A DNA stretch of 64,000 bases. Origin: Branchiostoma floridae. Its lineage: Eukaryota; Chordata; Leptocardii; Amphioxiformes; Branchiostomatidae. Below the pieces are notes generated by a model. It was not told the origin of the DNA and searched no databases. It saw nothing but the letters and a program-made list of their open reading frames with translations. Position 1 is the first letter of the stretch; the number at the start of each line of letters is the position of its first letter. The translations under genes and the position numbers were made by a program. Shown here one piece after another: positions 37,401-48,350 of the stretch. The stretch spans positions 12,085,186 through 12,149,185 of the forward strand of contig NC_049984.1 in the NCBI RefSeq assembly GCF_000003815.2. The letters are read 5' to 3'.

Positions 37401-40400
37401 GGCCTTCAAGAATGTGTCCTTGATCGAGAAACGCACTTTTCACCTGTTTTCTCATCAGTCGATTCAGGTAAAAATGAGTACCTAGCTTCAGTTAGCTATA
37501 GGATTCCACAGAGATCTACACCATGAGCACGTTAATGAACCCATCACAGTTGTCAAAAAGAGCAGGAATCCATCCCGGTGTGAGTGGATCAAACCTACAA
37601 GTCTACGTAGATTGTACTTAATTACTATATAAAAGCTGACCATGGTGCGTTATGCCTAAAGGCGGTTTTTCGGCTATGCGGAATAAACATACTAGTATAT
37701 TTCTGTAGTTAAGTAATAGTTGCAACGTCTTAAGTCAATATAACGTTATATACAGATACAAAAGAAGTAAAACAATTCAACGACACACATGCTATATATG
37801 CAGTATAATGCTCACACTGCTCATCTATGTAGGTGTCACTATATACGTATGAAAAGCAGACCGTAACCTTTATACAGAACGTACCTGAACGGGTCTTTCA
37901 GCTCCTCAACAACCATGTTCAAATCCGTCCTGCATGTACACAACACAACACAATTTTATCTTATGTCAAGGGATGAGATAAAAGGCAATTACAGAAACGT
38001 ACAAACGAAATGTATGAGAAAATATTACGTCAGTCGTAATTGGATTATCTCTTTTACAAACCTCGGCACTACATGAAAAGCGACTGAATTGAGATTTGCA
38101 AGGTTTGCAGCGTTGCAATATAACTTATTGGGTGTACTCGGTACGTGGCTCACTTATATCATTGATCACCATGCGGCCTGTTGCTATATTCGTTTACTTT
38201 CTGCTTTGTTTTCAATGCGAGAACAGGCATTTTGTGTGATATAGTGGCTTTCTTCTATCGTAATAGATCTTTTTTTCTGTTCATTACTTTCGAGAAGGAA
38301 GTTCACCTTCGACCTGTCACTCAGGTAACCTAAATATTAAGATTTTGATGGATCTGTTTGAATTTTGGTTAGTTCTTGATAAACCTTATGATTTGGGTCC
38401 CCTAGCGGTATTTCAGGTACTGCAGCACCATAGGACGACACCCCCTTCTGAACGCAGTGTGGTATAGATCATGGACAGTTGGTCAGCCTCTCGAGGACAA
38501 TGACCTCAACATAGAATACCGAGGTGGCTTGGGATTTGTTGATCATCAACTTCTATAGAGCATGATATTTAAGTCAGGGCTACGGCATTAGACTCTAGAT
38601 ATTTCACGGAGGTATCAGATTTCGCAGCGGTATGAGATCTTCGATTCCTTCTCTCTTTCTTCACTAACGTTTCAAGGAAGCTGTTACCAACTCTACTGAA
38701 AGGTCCTGTCTATAGATCTAGAGAGTTACCCTTGAGCCAAAGGTTCCCGACCTGCCCTTGTTCCCTAGATATTTCACGGTATGAGATCTTCGATTCCTTT
38801 CCCTTTAACGTTTCACGGAAGCTGCTACCAACTCCGTTGAAAGGTCTTGCCTGAGTTACCCTTGGGCCCAAGGTTCCCGGACTGCCCTTGTTCCCGTTAC
38901 TCACCAGCCGCCGTACGCCCACAGGCCGGAGAAGAAGGCCAGGGCCACGGCACTAGGGGAGGAGGTCGTCCCGCTGAAGGCACTCACAGGCTCGATGTAC
39001 CGGGTGCTTCCTGGCATGCAGAAGACACATGTCATTTCATTGTAATCCAGGAATGATTCTGAAATGTCCCTGTAGCTCAACTGGTAGCAGCCTCACAGTT
39101 GAACTGCTGGTTCTAATTAGTTGGTAACTGGGAGATTCCGGCTCCAATTCTGGAAAGGGCATCTCAATTTAAGCTTTGGGAAGAACGTAAAATGGGGGTC
39201 TCTTGTTCCAAAAAAAGTACCTTAACTCAAGCACGTTAAAGAGAAGGGCTATCAACTTATCTCTTCAAAAAATATTCCCTGCTACTGGAACAGCAAGGAA
39301 ACTTGCTGACCTACAACACCGTGATTTCCCTACCCTCTGGGATCTATATACACTGTACTATAGACATGTGCTTCTGTGATCATGTCCTTCTCACCTCTGG
39401 CCATCTGAATGATGCCGAAGATGATGATGACAACCAGAGCCACCACCTTCCACAGTGTGAGGAAGTCCTGCAGACGGGTGGCCCAGCGGACTCCGTAACT
39501 GTTGATCAGTGCTACTGAAACTGGTGGGAAAAATGGAAGTATGTCAAATATAATATATACAGTATATAGTTTCTGTATCATTAACCAACCATTATCTCCA
39601 TTGTGGATGCATGTATTGTTTTGGGTACATCTTTGTGTTCGTCTGTGTTTGAAAAAAAATGTGTCCTGGTGGTAAGCAATAATGCCTGGGTCACTCACAG
39701 TGGATCGACGAGCCAAGTACGTGAACAATGGAGTCAGCCGAAAAAGTCCCAATCTCTTTAAAGTCTTGGATAATTAAGATTTAGACTGTATTCATAATGC
39801 GCAAGCTAGGCGAAGGTGCACTTAACCATATATACTTTATGTAAATATGTGAGTCATTTGCATAATTAAATTTGAATTGAGTTGTAAGGTCTAGATCTCC
39901 AAATTATTGCCCTATATCAGCACCTAAGCACACGACTGATTAGCTTACCCTTATCGTACGGAATTGTTTGCACTGGCAAATGTTAGTATATTTTAACACG
40001 TAATATGTATGTAAAGTGCTCCTAGTATCGGAAACACGACCCCCATCTACCAGCATACACCACGCCCATTGAGCAAACCACAATTAGAATACAAAATATG
40101 TCATTTTGAGCCCATCTCCAGATACACGAACAGCAGTACTGTGCCAACAAAGGCAAAGTTTGACTTAAGGCAAAGCTACGAATTTAGAAGCGTCCGTTGA
40201 TTCCAAAAAACATACACGGTGAGTCGTGTATTTAAACAGCCGTTAAGTGCCCACGTACGAGATATTCTGCTGGTATGATTGCCAATATTCAGCAATGGAG
40301 TCTTGTCGTCTTGACATCACTTGATATCACGTTGCTAGTATTTAGTTCCTTGCTAAGTTATTTAGATCAAGGTCACTATTGACAGTGGTGACATCAAACT

Positions 40401-41351
40401 GCCAGATCGAAGGAAGAACAGGTGGTTCTTGTTTACATTCAAGTTACGGTGTAAAAGCCAAGGTGCAATCGTGATAAGTCGCCCGAATAAAAGTTACAAA
40501 TATTATCATGTTAGCGTACGTCGTTTTGAGAACAGGAGGAAGGTATCATAGCCTCCAATACGTCGGTCATTTCTCATTTACGAGATTGAAACACACATAT
40601 TACTTCAAACGGTTGCTATACTGATATCACCGAGCTTTTAGTTTACCGCTTAGAAGATCACCAAAAGACATTTGAACTAAAAGCACCAAGCCCACTCATC
40701 ATGCAATAGTAAACGTAACACCAATAGTTGATGGTTAATGAGTTGTATGCACTCCATTAATTAACATTCTCTTAGAGACTGTACACGTTGTACACTTATC
40801 AATGTAGGTAAACATACAGCGTGGTCTGCTGTAAGTTGCTTACCGAGGGCGGCAGCCGCCAGTAGCCGTATGGTGAGGTCGGGTGCGGGGCATGGCGCAA
40901 AGAACGGGTACAGGACGTACGTAGCGAACGTGATGGCCGTAACTGCGTGCGACGTCGGACGGACCACTATCAGCTCCACCCACAGTCTCAGGAAGGCCGC
41001 CAGCGGTCCAAATATCTCCAGTATGTACACGTAGTCGCCTCCCGACTTGGGAATGGTGGTCCCCAACTCGGCGTAACAGAGGGCGCCGAGAGTGGACAGG
41101 ACGCCGCACAGCGCCCACACCACCAGGGACAGGCCCACCGACCCCGTCTGCTGGAGCACTCCCTTCGGCGAGATGAAGATCCCAGACCCGATGATGATCC
41201 CGACTATGATCGCTACCCCGTTAAAGAGCGTAATCTTTCTCTTCAGGCGAACCCCTGAGCCCGGGTTGTTGTCCGCCGGATCCTTCCCAGGCTCTGAGAC
41301 GTCTGCTGACGGCGCGGACTGTACATCAAAACTGTCAGCTTTCTTCCCCAT
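34491..41351 (-). CDS. SLC7A5/8-like: LAT gene 3: SLC7 light-chain amino-acid transporter (LAT1/LAT2-like), complete, 10 coding exons
   Basis: Predicted 12-helix amino-acid exchanger of 501 aa. Coding exons on the minus strand: 41351-40844, 39520-39395, 39010-38905, 37929-37885, 37302-37179, 36495-36392, 36039-35943, 35468-35319, 35057-34880, 34558-34491 (TGA). Phases equal those of LAT gene 2, and seven internal exons have exactly the same length. Intron 9 uses a GC donor (AG|GCAAGT). ATG 41351 was chosen because the upstream in-frame start is only GTG. Motifs: GSGIF (55-59), [28 protein letters not shown], Cys154 in FAPCPAP (heavy-chain disulfide position), [30 protein letters not shown] with Trp242 at the TM6 gate, [46 protein letters not shown], and the C-terminus [12 protein letters not shown], like LAT1 QKLMQVVPQE. 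A light subunit for an SLC3-type heavy chain is the natural reading; substrate preference is unknown. Confidence 0.92.
34873..34882 (-). other. GC-AG splice donor of LAT gene 3 intron 9
   Basis: Exon 9 ends at 34880 and the intron begins GCAAGTGT. ATAG|GCAAGT fits the strong consensus of the minor GC-AG class of U2 introns. The exon is then 178 bp, exactly as in LAT gene 2 (14416-14593), and joins in phase 1 to exon 10 (acceptor TTGCACAG|AT at 34558). The nearest GT, 4 nt into the intron, would break the frame. Confidence 0.85.
36837..36924. repeat. (GT)n/(GTCT)n microsatellite
   Basis: Interrupted GT dinucleotide run with TA and TCTG interruptions, in intron 5 of LAT gene 3. Confidence 0.95.
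37345..37500 (+). mobile_element. Degenerate SINE-like element (intron 4 of LAT gene 3)
   Basis: A tRNA-like B-box phrase (TTCTGGGTTAGATTCCC) is followed by TGTCCTTGATCGAGAAACGC, ACTTTTCACC, TTTTCTCATC and CAGGTAAAAATGAGTACCTA. This order resembles the central conserved domain of widespread animal SINEs (CCTTGGGAAAGGCACTT, CCTCACTCCACCCAGG, AAATGGGTACCTG). The assignment rests on motif memory, not an alignment. Confidence 0.5.
38594..38895. repeat. Direct duplication of the 5' part of LAT gene 3 intron 3
   Basis: Unit 38594-38764 and unit 38765-38895 share CTAGATATTTCACGG, TATGAGATCTTCGATTCC, AACGTTTCA(A/C)GGAAGCTG, TACCAACTC, GAAAGGTC and AAGGTTCCCG followed by TGCCCTTGTTCCC. The right unit abuts the exon 3 donor; the left unit stops just before reproducing it. 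Confidence 0.75.
39063..39245 (+). mobile_element. tRNA-derived SINE-like element (intron 2 of LAT gene 3)
   Basis: The head TGTAGCTCAACTGGTAGCAG is a good A-box, and CTGGTTCTAA is a weak B-box. The body ends with GGGAAGAACGTAAAATGGGG, GTCTCTTGTTCC and CTCAAGCACGTTAAAG. That tail matches the tail of the 5S-headed element at 32523-32665, so two elements with different heads share a 3' module. It is not a functional tRNA gene: no acceptor stem closes. Confidence 0.6.
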
Positions 41352-42592
41352 GGTGCTAGCTGCTGTAGAGCGTATATAACAATTGGCCTGCACTAAAACC
41401 GCGCTAAGATATCGTCAGGTGGACCAATTCGATTTTATAAAGTATCCGGAGTTTTTATGGAGAGCAAATACTCGTGATGCAAGAGCGGCGTGGACTTGCG
41501 TATTGAAAACATCTGTTCACCTCAGCCCCATGAAGGTAAATAACGCCACCCAAAAGTTCCGGGCTCAACCACCTGTCAGACAGGGAGGGGAATCCATATT
41601 GCACCCTCCGCATGGAGCTCAAGAAAACATTTGAAGGATAAAACTGTTTAGGTATGGATGGAAGAAATAAAGATTTACGTAAGAGTCTTTTTATGCGGAA
41701 TATATGCTCTAGGTAGACGTAAACAGTAATTTAAGACACAGAGGCCAGCCTAGGTGAACTTTGCCCACCACTTACACCTCCTGTTGCTTTTGGAGCGCAG
41801 CCATAGAAGCTGCAATCACTCATCAGGTGCGACACAATTGACATCCGCTAGTGAGGGTTAGCATTATTCGCACCCACGTCAGCGATGTAATAAAGTCATT
41901 AGGGCATGAAGTAGTTAGGATGATATTGAGCAACGCATCAAATGAAATACACCGCCATGGACGAATTATGATGAAATTCTTTTGTGTCTTGATAAAAACT
42001 ATTTCGATGACTTATAACAGGATAACTAGCTGGTTATCAATGTAGCTTGCGGATCATAAGAAATCTAGATGCCATGGAATGGAGACCGTTGCCTGGTTTC
42101 ATCTGCCATAGCGACAACGATTGGATCACGGTTATACCAACATCAGGACTGTTGACTTTGGATCATGATTGTGCATGCCAGCACAACCTAACCAACTTAT
42201 AGACTCACTAAGACTGGCCAAAAAACAGTTACTGAAGCAACTGGATATGATTTTGGAAACGGTCAGACGTTTCAGATGGCATCCACCATCTTTCGACAGT
42301 GACACTGAAACTGGGGTCCAATTAACGTGCAATTGACAATTTCCCTACCCATTTTCTTTCTGTTGTAGGAGACTGAACCTGCACACGTAGCAAACTTCAT
42401 TTCTATATTAACCACATGACTATCTGATTATCATGATTATCTCTGAAATCCAATCAGTTTTTCCTTTTTCGTTGCTGGTGTGTAGAGAGGTTTAAGCGGC
42501 CGTCAGGGGTCATGAGATTTGTGGTGTGTTGACTAAGCTCTTTAATCTGTAGCTACTTTCACACCAACCTAGCACATTTCTTGGCCTTTTAA

Positions 42593-42652
42593 TTAAACGA
42601 TACTTAGCACACTTCTTCTTAAAGACCCAGAAGTGTGCTAAGTATCGTTTAA
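42593..42652. repeat. Near-perfect 24-bp hairpin
   Basis: Arms 42593-42616 (TTAAACGATACTTAGCACAC, then TTCT) and 42629-42652 are reverse complements with a 12-bp loop. A weaker echo of the arm (CCTAGCACATTTCTT) lies at 42568. It may be a short MITE remnant or a small-RNA precursor; the length and loop would suit a pre-miRNA, but nothing else supports that. Confidence 0.6.
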
Positions 42653-42816
42653 CAACGGTTCGCAACGATGTCAAGTTTCCTTTCTTTTGGTGAATGGAAA
42701 AGTAGTTCTACTTAAACTAATCAGCAAATCACGTATTGGGCTATACATGTAACTCTAATGTGATTATGCTCCATCCCTCCATCACTCCATCTTAGCAGCT
42801 GTGAAAGAGAAACCAC

Positions 42817-42832
42817 GGGGGGGGGGGGGGGG
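42817..42832. repeat. G16 homopolymer
   Basis: Sixteen consecutive G. It is able to form a G-quadruplex and is prone to length error. Confidence 0.95.
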
Positions 42833-43682
42833 TCAGAAACGAAAATTGGCATGTAACCTATTGAGACATTTGCTATTGTACGTGTGTAATTTCAGCTTCC
42901 TTCAAGTAATTTTCAGTTGGTTAGATCTAGAGGAACTGACCATCGGTCAAACTTCCAAAGGTGTGGTCATCTTCAGATCGACTCAGTTGTTCATAAAATC
43001 TAGACAACAAATAGAAATATTTCAATCTTAAAAAATATATTTCTTTATAACAGATTTTGTGCCAGATTTCAGATTTCGACTCATTCGATTAAAAAAATGA
43101 GCCTATTATAAAACCACATGTATTACTTTTTGACTCACCATCTTAGTATAACAGGGATAGCTACAAAATCTTAAATGAGCTGTTCAAATACTTATATAAA
43201 ATATGTTGGTTTGAAATATGTTGGATATCAAACAATGTGTCCCAAATCAGCGATTGACGCTATAAAGGCTAGGATCGACAGGTGACTCTGCATGCTAGAG
43301 TCGATAGGGTAAACGGAAACACATTTCCCTATGATCAAGTAACTCGAGTAGGTCTTTACCCCCACTCACATTATCACTCTGAGACATTGAACGAGAATGA
43401 GTATTTGCGCACTGGACATACTTGTTCTGACTAGTCGACTACAGCCAGTTTTGCTTCTGATGTCGTCAAGGTGCAGTTCCCGTCAAATATTTTAGTGAAA
43501 GACTATCTAAATGTCAAGGTCATCGAACACACGAATGTGGAGTCCCTGTGCCGGGCCGAACGACTGCCTCCTTGCCGGACAATTAACTGGGTCATGGTGG
43601 CCACTGGTTAGTCTTCATAGCGGGACTCATGCTTAGACTCTCGGTATTTTATTTGTTTATTAGTAATTGTGCCATTCGTGCC

Positions 43683-43835
43683 ACAATGTGTGTTTTATTG
43701 TCTTTGGACAGTATAACTCGAGAAGCTATGAATGGATCTCTTTGATATTTAGTAAGTGGACAGAGACGGGGAAAAATGAAGGTCCAGTTTCATAAAGGGC
43801 CTCCCAGTGGCTTTCTATGATACTTGAATGGGAGC
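43683..43835. repeat. Dispersed repeat of the 'GGACAGYATAACTC' type, copy 2
   Basis: TTTGGACAGTATAACTCGAG, then AAGCTATGAATGGATCTCTT, TGATATTTAGTAAGTGG and GGCTTTCTATGATAC. It matches the order of motifs at 24060-24205 and 53685-53765. Confidence 0.5.
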
Positions 43836-45282
43836 TCTTGTGTGTTCTGGACATGCCATGATCGTGGTTTTTGAGTGTAGCTATGTAGATCTTGGGTCAA
43901 AGAGTAGGTAGTGCAGGTATGGGGTCCCTAGAAGCTTTTGTAACTGCACGGGCCGATTTGGTTTGAGAGTATGTGATTTCGTTTGTGAGAAACAGCCCAC
44001 CCATGAAGCCTGCTGTAAAGGTCATGGTCATGGTGACATGTGGCTTGGGCTGCAGCTGGGTGCAGTGAGCCGAGCCACGTGCTTCCATTGTCTCCTGACA
44101 TTGGTGTGGCCCACGACATGTCACACAACATCATAGAACACTTTTTCACATCATTTAGACTCTGGATTCATTTGTATACTAACTCAAAGCTGAGGCTCAT
44201 AAAATATCATTTTATGGTCTGCTATTCTCGCCCACCAGCAATAAACGGACAAAGGACACCAGGCGTATTACTGCATATAATGTCATTCAGACTCGTCAGC
44301 CGACCGGTTTAACTGCTGTGTGACTGTGTGTTGTATGTAGTGCGGATCGGAGTAACGAATACTGTAATTAAACAAGAGTTCGTAGACCTCAGGCCTGCAT
44401 GAAATGTATTAGGTGTCTGTAGACCTATTGTGTATTTTTTTTCCTTTTCGTCCCTGGTTGCGTGGTTGGAAAAGTGATATTTTTACCGTGTTGGTTGTGC
44501 ACCATGCAAAAGTCTGAAATTCCATTTTCAGAATGTGTAAGTTTGGGCATGGATGAACATTAATTATTTTGGATTTCTTAAGCATGTAACCAACCACAGT
44601 ACCTTAAAGTTATTGAGACGACTTTTCCTACCTTTTTTGGTCTCAGAGTCAGATGGCCTATGTAGTTGTTCTGTCACATATGATATATTCAGTACTGATA
44701 TCTTCCTATTTCAATGTACTGACCTAATGCAGCTGCTAAATCTCCTTATTGTACCAATGATATTCATTAAAGATTTATTTCTGGAGTGTTATATCACTTG
44801 ACACTGGAAGGTTATTTGCATAATTTGAAAAATCATATTTTTACAGTAGTTCCATAGACAATATGAATAGTGGTAGGCCCCATCCAGCAGCATTAGGGTG
44901 GTATGATATTTTGTTCAATTCGTCCAACTAAAACCTAAATCTCCTGAAGTACCTAAGCCAAATTTTACAGCAGAATTTACTACTCAAAATGTCCTTGTCA
45001 ATCCCATTCATAAATGGCAAGCTGCTGGCAACTTTAAAAAGTTCAGAAAGCTGTTGTAGTCAGAGTGAACACCCAGCAAACATCCCCCCAAATCAATGAG
45101 CAGCTGCTTAGAGGAGGAAACAATTTCATCATATTTTTGCAGTGACAAAATGCAACAAACGATACCAAATTTAAAACAAAACTAGAGTTCCACGAACACA
45201 TACCTTTGCCAAATAAACCAGGTTTGTTATGTAGAATGATGTCTGTAGACAGATGCGTTACTCATTTCATTTTCTTTATAAT

Positions 45283-46540
45283 TATATGCTTGGAGTTGGT
45301 TTATAAAATTTTGGCATTGATTATGCAAATTAGATCCCAAGTTACAATTAATTGATATCAAATTGTATCAAGCATTACTTAAGCTATCAGCATACCAAAA
45401 ATCATGATGATCCTTTGATCCATTCTTGATTTTTTCTCTTTCAAAGTCTTTAAATACACCTCTTACTGTTTTCCCTCTTTCTCAGTTACATATGTGACAA
45501 CTTTGATGAAAGTACTATAATGGAATGCAGTGGATTTATGAACTTTTCCTAATCAATGATGCAACTTAGCTGTTAACTTGCATAATAAGTATCACATTAT
45601 ATAAGTCTTCACTTAGGCTATCTACATGCCAAAAATCATGACGATCCGTCAACACGTTCACATTTTCTCATTAATTATGCAAATGAGATCATCATTTGCA
45701 TGAAAAATATGTATTGACATTTCTCTCTTTCTCAGCTACATATGTGACAAGTTTTAAAGTCCTATCATGGAATGTAGTGAATTTATAAAATATCCTCATT
45801 AATTATGCAAATTAGTTGTTGATTTGCATAATTGGTATCTCATTATGTAGGCCTTCACTTACGCTACGTACATACCAAAAAACATGATGATCCGTCAACA
45901 TTTTTATATTTTCTCATTAATTATGTAAATGAGGCCATCATTTGCATAATTGATATCTATCGACATTTCTCTCCTTCCCACCTACATATGTGACAAGTTT
46001 TAAAGTCCTATCATGGAATGCAGTGGATTTATAAATTTTCCTCATTAATTATGCAAATTAGCTGTTGATTTGCATAATTAGTATACCATTATGTAAGTCA
46101 TCACTCATTCTGTCTACATACCAAAAATCATGACGATCCGTCAACACGTTGCAGAGTTATTCTCGTCCAAAGTTTGAAAGGAAACCGGCGCCTGCAGTTC
46201 CATAAAAGCCGCTAGGGGGCCCAAACTCACAGCACTTACTCTCTGCCTCGAGGGCTATCTACCGCTTAAAAATTATGATCACAGCATGTCCAGAACACGA
46301 GATATCAAAAATTGATGTTCTGCTGCAGTACCTTAGCAAGCCGCTAGGGGGCCCATTATCGAACTTGACCTTCGTTTTCCCGACCCCTACCCACCTACCA
46401 AATATTATCGGGATCCATCCAAGACTTCTTGAGTTATGCTGTTAACAGACAGACACACAGACACACAGACACACAGACTCACAAGCCCAAAACATAACCT
46501 TAGCCATTCTGGCAAAGGTAACAAAGCCTCTACCACTTAA
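45283..46540. repeat. Tandem repeat array, period about 244 bp, with a terminal unique tail
   Basis: CTCATTAATTATGCAAAT boxes occur at about 45669, 45796, 45913 and 46041, giving a composite period of about 244 bp with two box types. Each unit also carries ACATATGTGACAAGTTTTAA, AGTCCTATCATGGAATG and CATGA(T/C)GATCCGTCAACA. To the right the array runs into a non-tandem tail with two CCGCTAGGGGGCCC motifs, a (ACAGACAC)n stretch and ACATAACCTTAGCCATTCTG. Older, more diverged units extend left to about 45283. Confidence 0.8.
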
Positions 46541-47075
46541 CCTTGCCCGTACTATAGATTAAGCAGGCCCAAAAATCAAGCGAATATGACTAGCCCCAAA
46601 CTACAAATTACCTGCATACAATACGGAAATGGCATCCCCAAAGAAACAACAAGAAACAGGAAAAATCATACACATACCTTTGTCTTACACTCAAGCTCTA
46701 TACATTTCTCCTCCACTTTAGAAAGTTGTATCTTCTGCTGATTGCCAAACAGGGTAAAGGAACTTGTACCAGAACATTAAACCCAGTACTACACAGCTCT
46801 CAAAACACCACAAACTCGGACTAAGAAGCAAACTCAAACTGTACCTAACAAATACAGCAACAGATACTAGACTAAGTATATCATCTGGCAGGTCAGACAC
46901 TGTTGATACAAAGTAACCTGATACATTGAAGGTGGCCCAGGCCAGATGATGGTTCTAGGTGTAAACTTAAAGACCTCTCAATCAACCAAAACAGATTATG
47001 GTTCTACCCAACCCAACCGTCAGCAACCAAGCAGATATTGGGGGGATGCCCCAACCACGAAAACAGGGTCAACCT

Positions 47076-47680
47076 ACAGTATCAAGTTCAAGCACTAGGA
47101 GGCCCAAAATCAAACCTGACCACCAGGACACCAGCAACAGCCCACGTTACAAATAGCAACACAATGGCACCTTGCGTTCCGGAGATACAGCGCACGCGTC
47201 GTGCCCGCACAAAAGGTAACCTGGAATGTCAAGTTCAAGCACCAAGGGCGCCAAAATCAAAATTGAGAATTATTCAGCCACTGCCAACACATGTGCCAAA
47301 TATCATTGCGCCCGCACCATCCGTTCAGAAGATATAACTCCGGAAATACCCCTCCCGGACACAAAATTCGACCTGCCGTGTCAAGTTCAAACGCGACAAG
47401 GCCCAAAGTCTATCCTAGGGCACAGGCAACAACCCCCGGCCATGCACCAAAACTCGTCGCAATGGCGCGTATCGTTCCGGACACACAACGCCAAAAGTGC
47501 CCAAAAAACACCAAAAATGCCACCTGCAATGTCAAGTTCAAACGCCAGGAGGCCCAAAATCAAACCTGAGTGTCAAGCCACCACCCCCAACCCGCATACC
47601 AAAAATCGTCGTGCTCGCACCATCCGTTCTCGAGATACAGCGCCCTAAAGCCCCAGCTTCCAAATTTTCCCACGCCCGTG
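47076..47680. repeat. Degenerate tandem repeat, period about 151 bp, four units
   Basis: The phrase TGTCAAGTTCAA(A/G)C recurs at about 47077, 47228, 47379 and 47530, followed by AGG(A/C)GGCCCAAAATCAAA and, further on, CCGTTC(T/C)..GATACAGCGC. The plus-strand frames through it are open by chance because the units are poor in stop codons. Confidence 0.7.
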
Positions 47681-48123
47681 AAAACCATACCTGCATACAT
47701 GCAGGTAAAAAGCAACGGAGAGGGATCTAAATTTTAGTCGGAAGTACTCGGTCCTTTTTCAGGTTCTACATCACCTGCACTTCATAGTCATTCCGCCAGA
47801 TGTCTACCGTCCCAACTTGGAATGAATGGGACTTGGACGTTCGATGTTTGTCCATATGTGGCATGCCTGTAATGTTTTCCAGTCTGAAAGTTGAGATATT
47901 TACTAGAGTTCATTGGGCTAAGTGACAGCTGTTCTTCCAGGAGAGGGAAATGCGATACATAAATAACAGAGAGTTACATTCAACATACATAAACGTAAAA
48001 TTACAATACATGTAACATACAATGATTTCAAACTAAGAATCACAAACATGTGTCTCAGCGTGTGTTTCATTCAGTGAAGTTGTGAAGATGCATATGGTCA
48101 CGAGGGTAAGACAAAAAGAAGCC

Positions 48124-48350
48124 GACAACACGAGATATCAAAACTGGAAGTCTGCAACAGTACCGTTATACCAAGGAAAGCAGTCCAAAATCTAACAATT
48201 TCTTCGATCACTGATGACATGACCTAACCACATACCAAATGTCATGACAATCCATCCATAGCCTATTCAGTTGTGTTGCTGTGAAACACATACAATATGA
48301 CAAACATACAAACGCTACCCAATACATAATCTTCTCAGCGAAGGTAATGG
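48124..48350. repeat. Dispersed relative of the 45.3-46.5 kb array tail, copy A
   Basis: ACGAGATATCAAAACTGGAA, TGCAACAGTACC, ACCAAATGTCATGACAATCC and TTCTCAGCGAAGGTAATGGC appear in the same order as in the array tail (46296-46530) and in copies at 54118 and 62955. Confidence 0.6.

Noticed and set aside
39067-39125. tRNA gene
   Set aside because: The A-box is good but the B-box is degraded and the acceptor stem cannot close; it is part of a SINE.
41352-41393. In-frame extension of LAT gene 3 upstream of the ATG at 41351
   Set aside because: The apparent start is GTG; no ATG is available before it.
43897-44312. Open frames near 44 kb on both strands
   Set aside because: No domain and no splice partners; they lie beside a dispersed repeat.
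47076-47680. CRISPR-like regular spacing of TGTCAAGTTCAA
   Set aside because: The repeat is the whole 151-bp unit, not a short repeat with unique spacers, and the setting is an animal genome.
47038-47730. Overlapping plus-strand open frames
   Set aside because: They read through a degenerate 151-bp tandem repeat in more than one frame; no start or splice context supports a gene.
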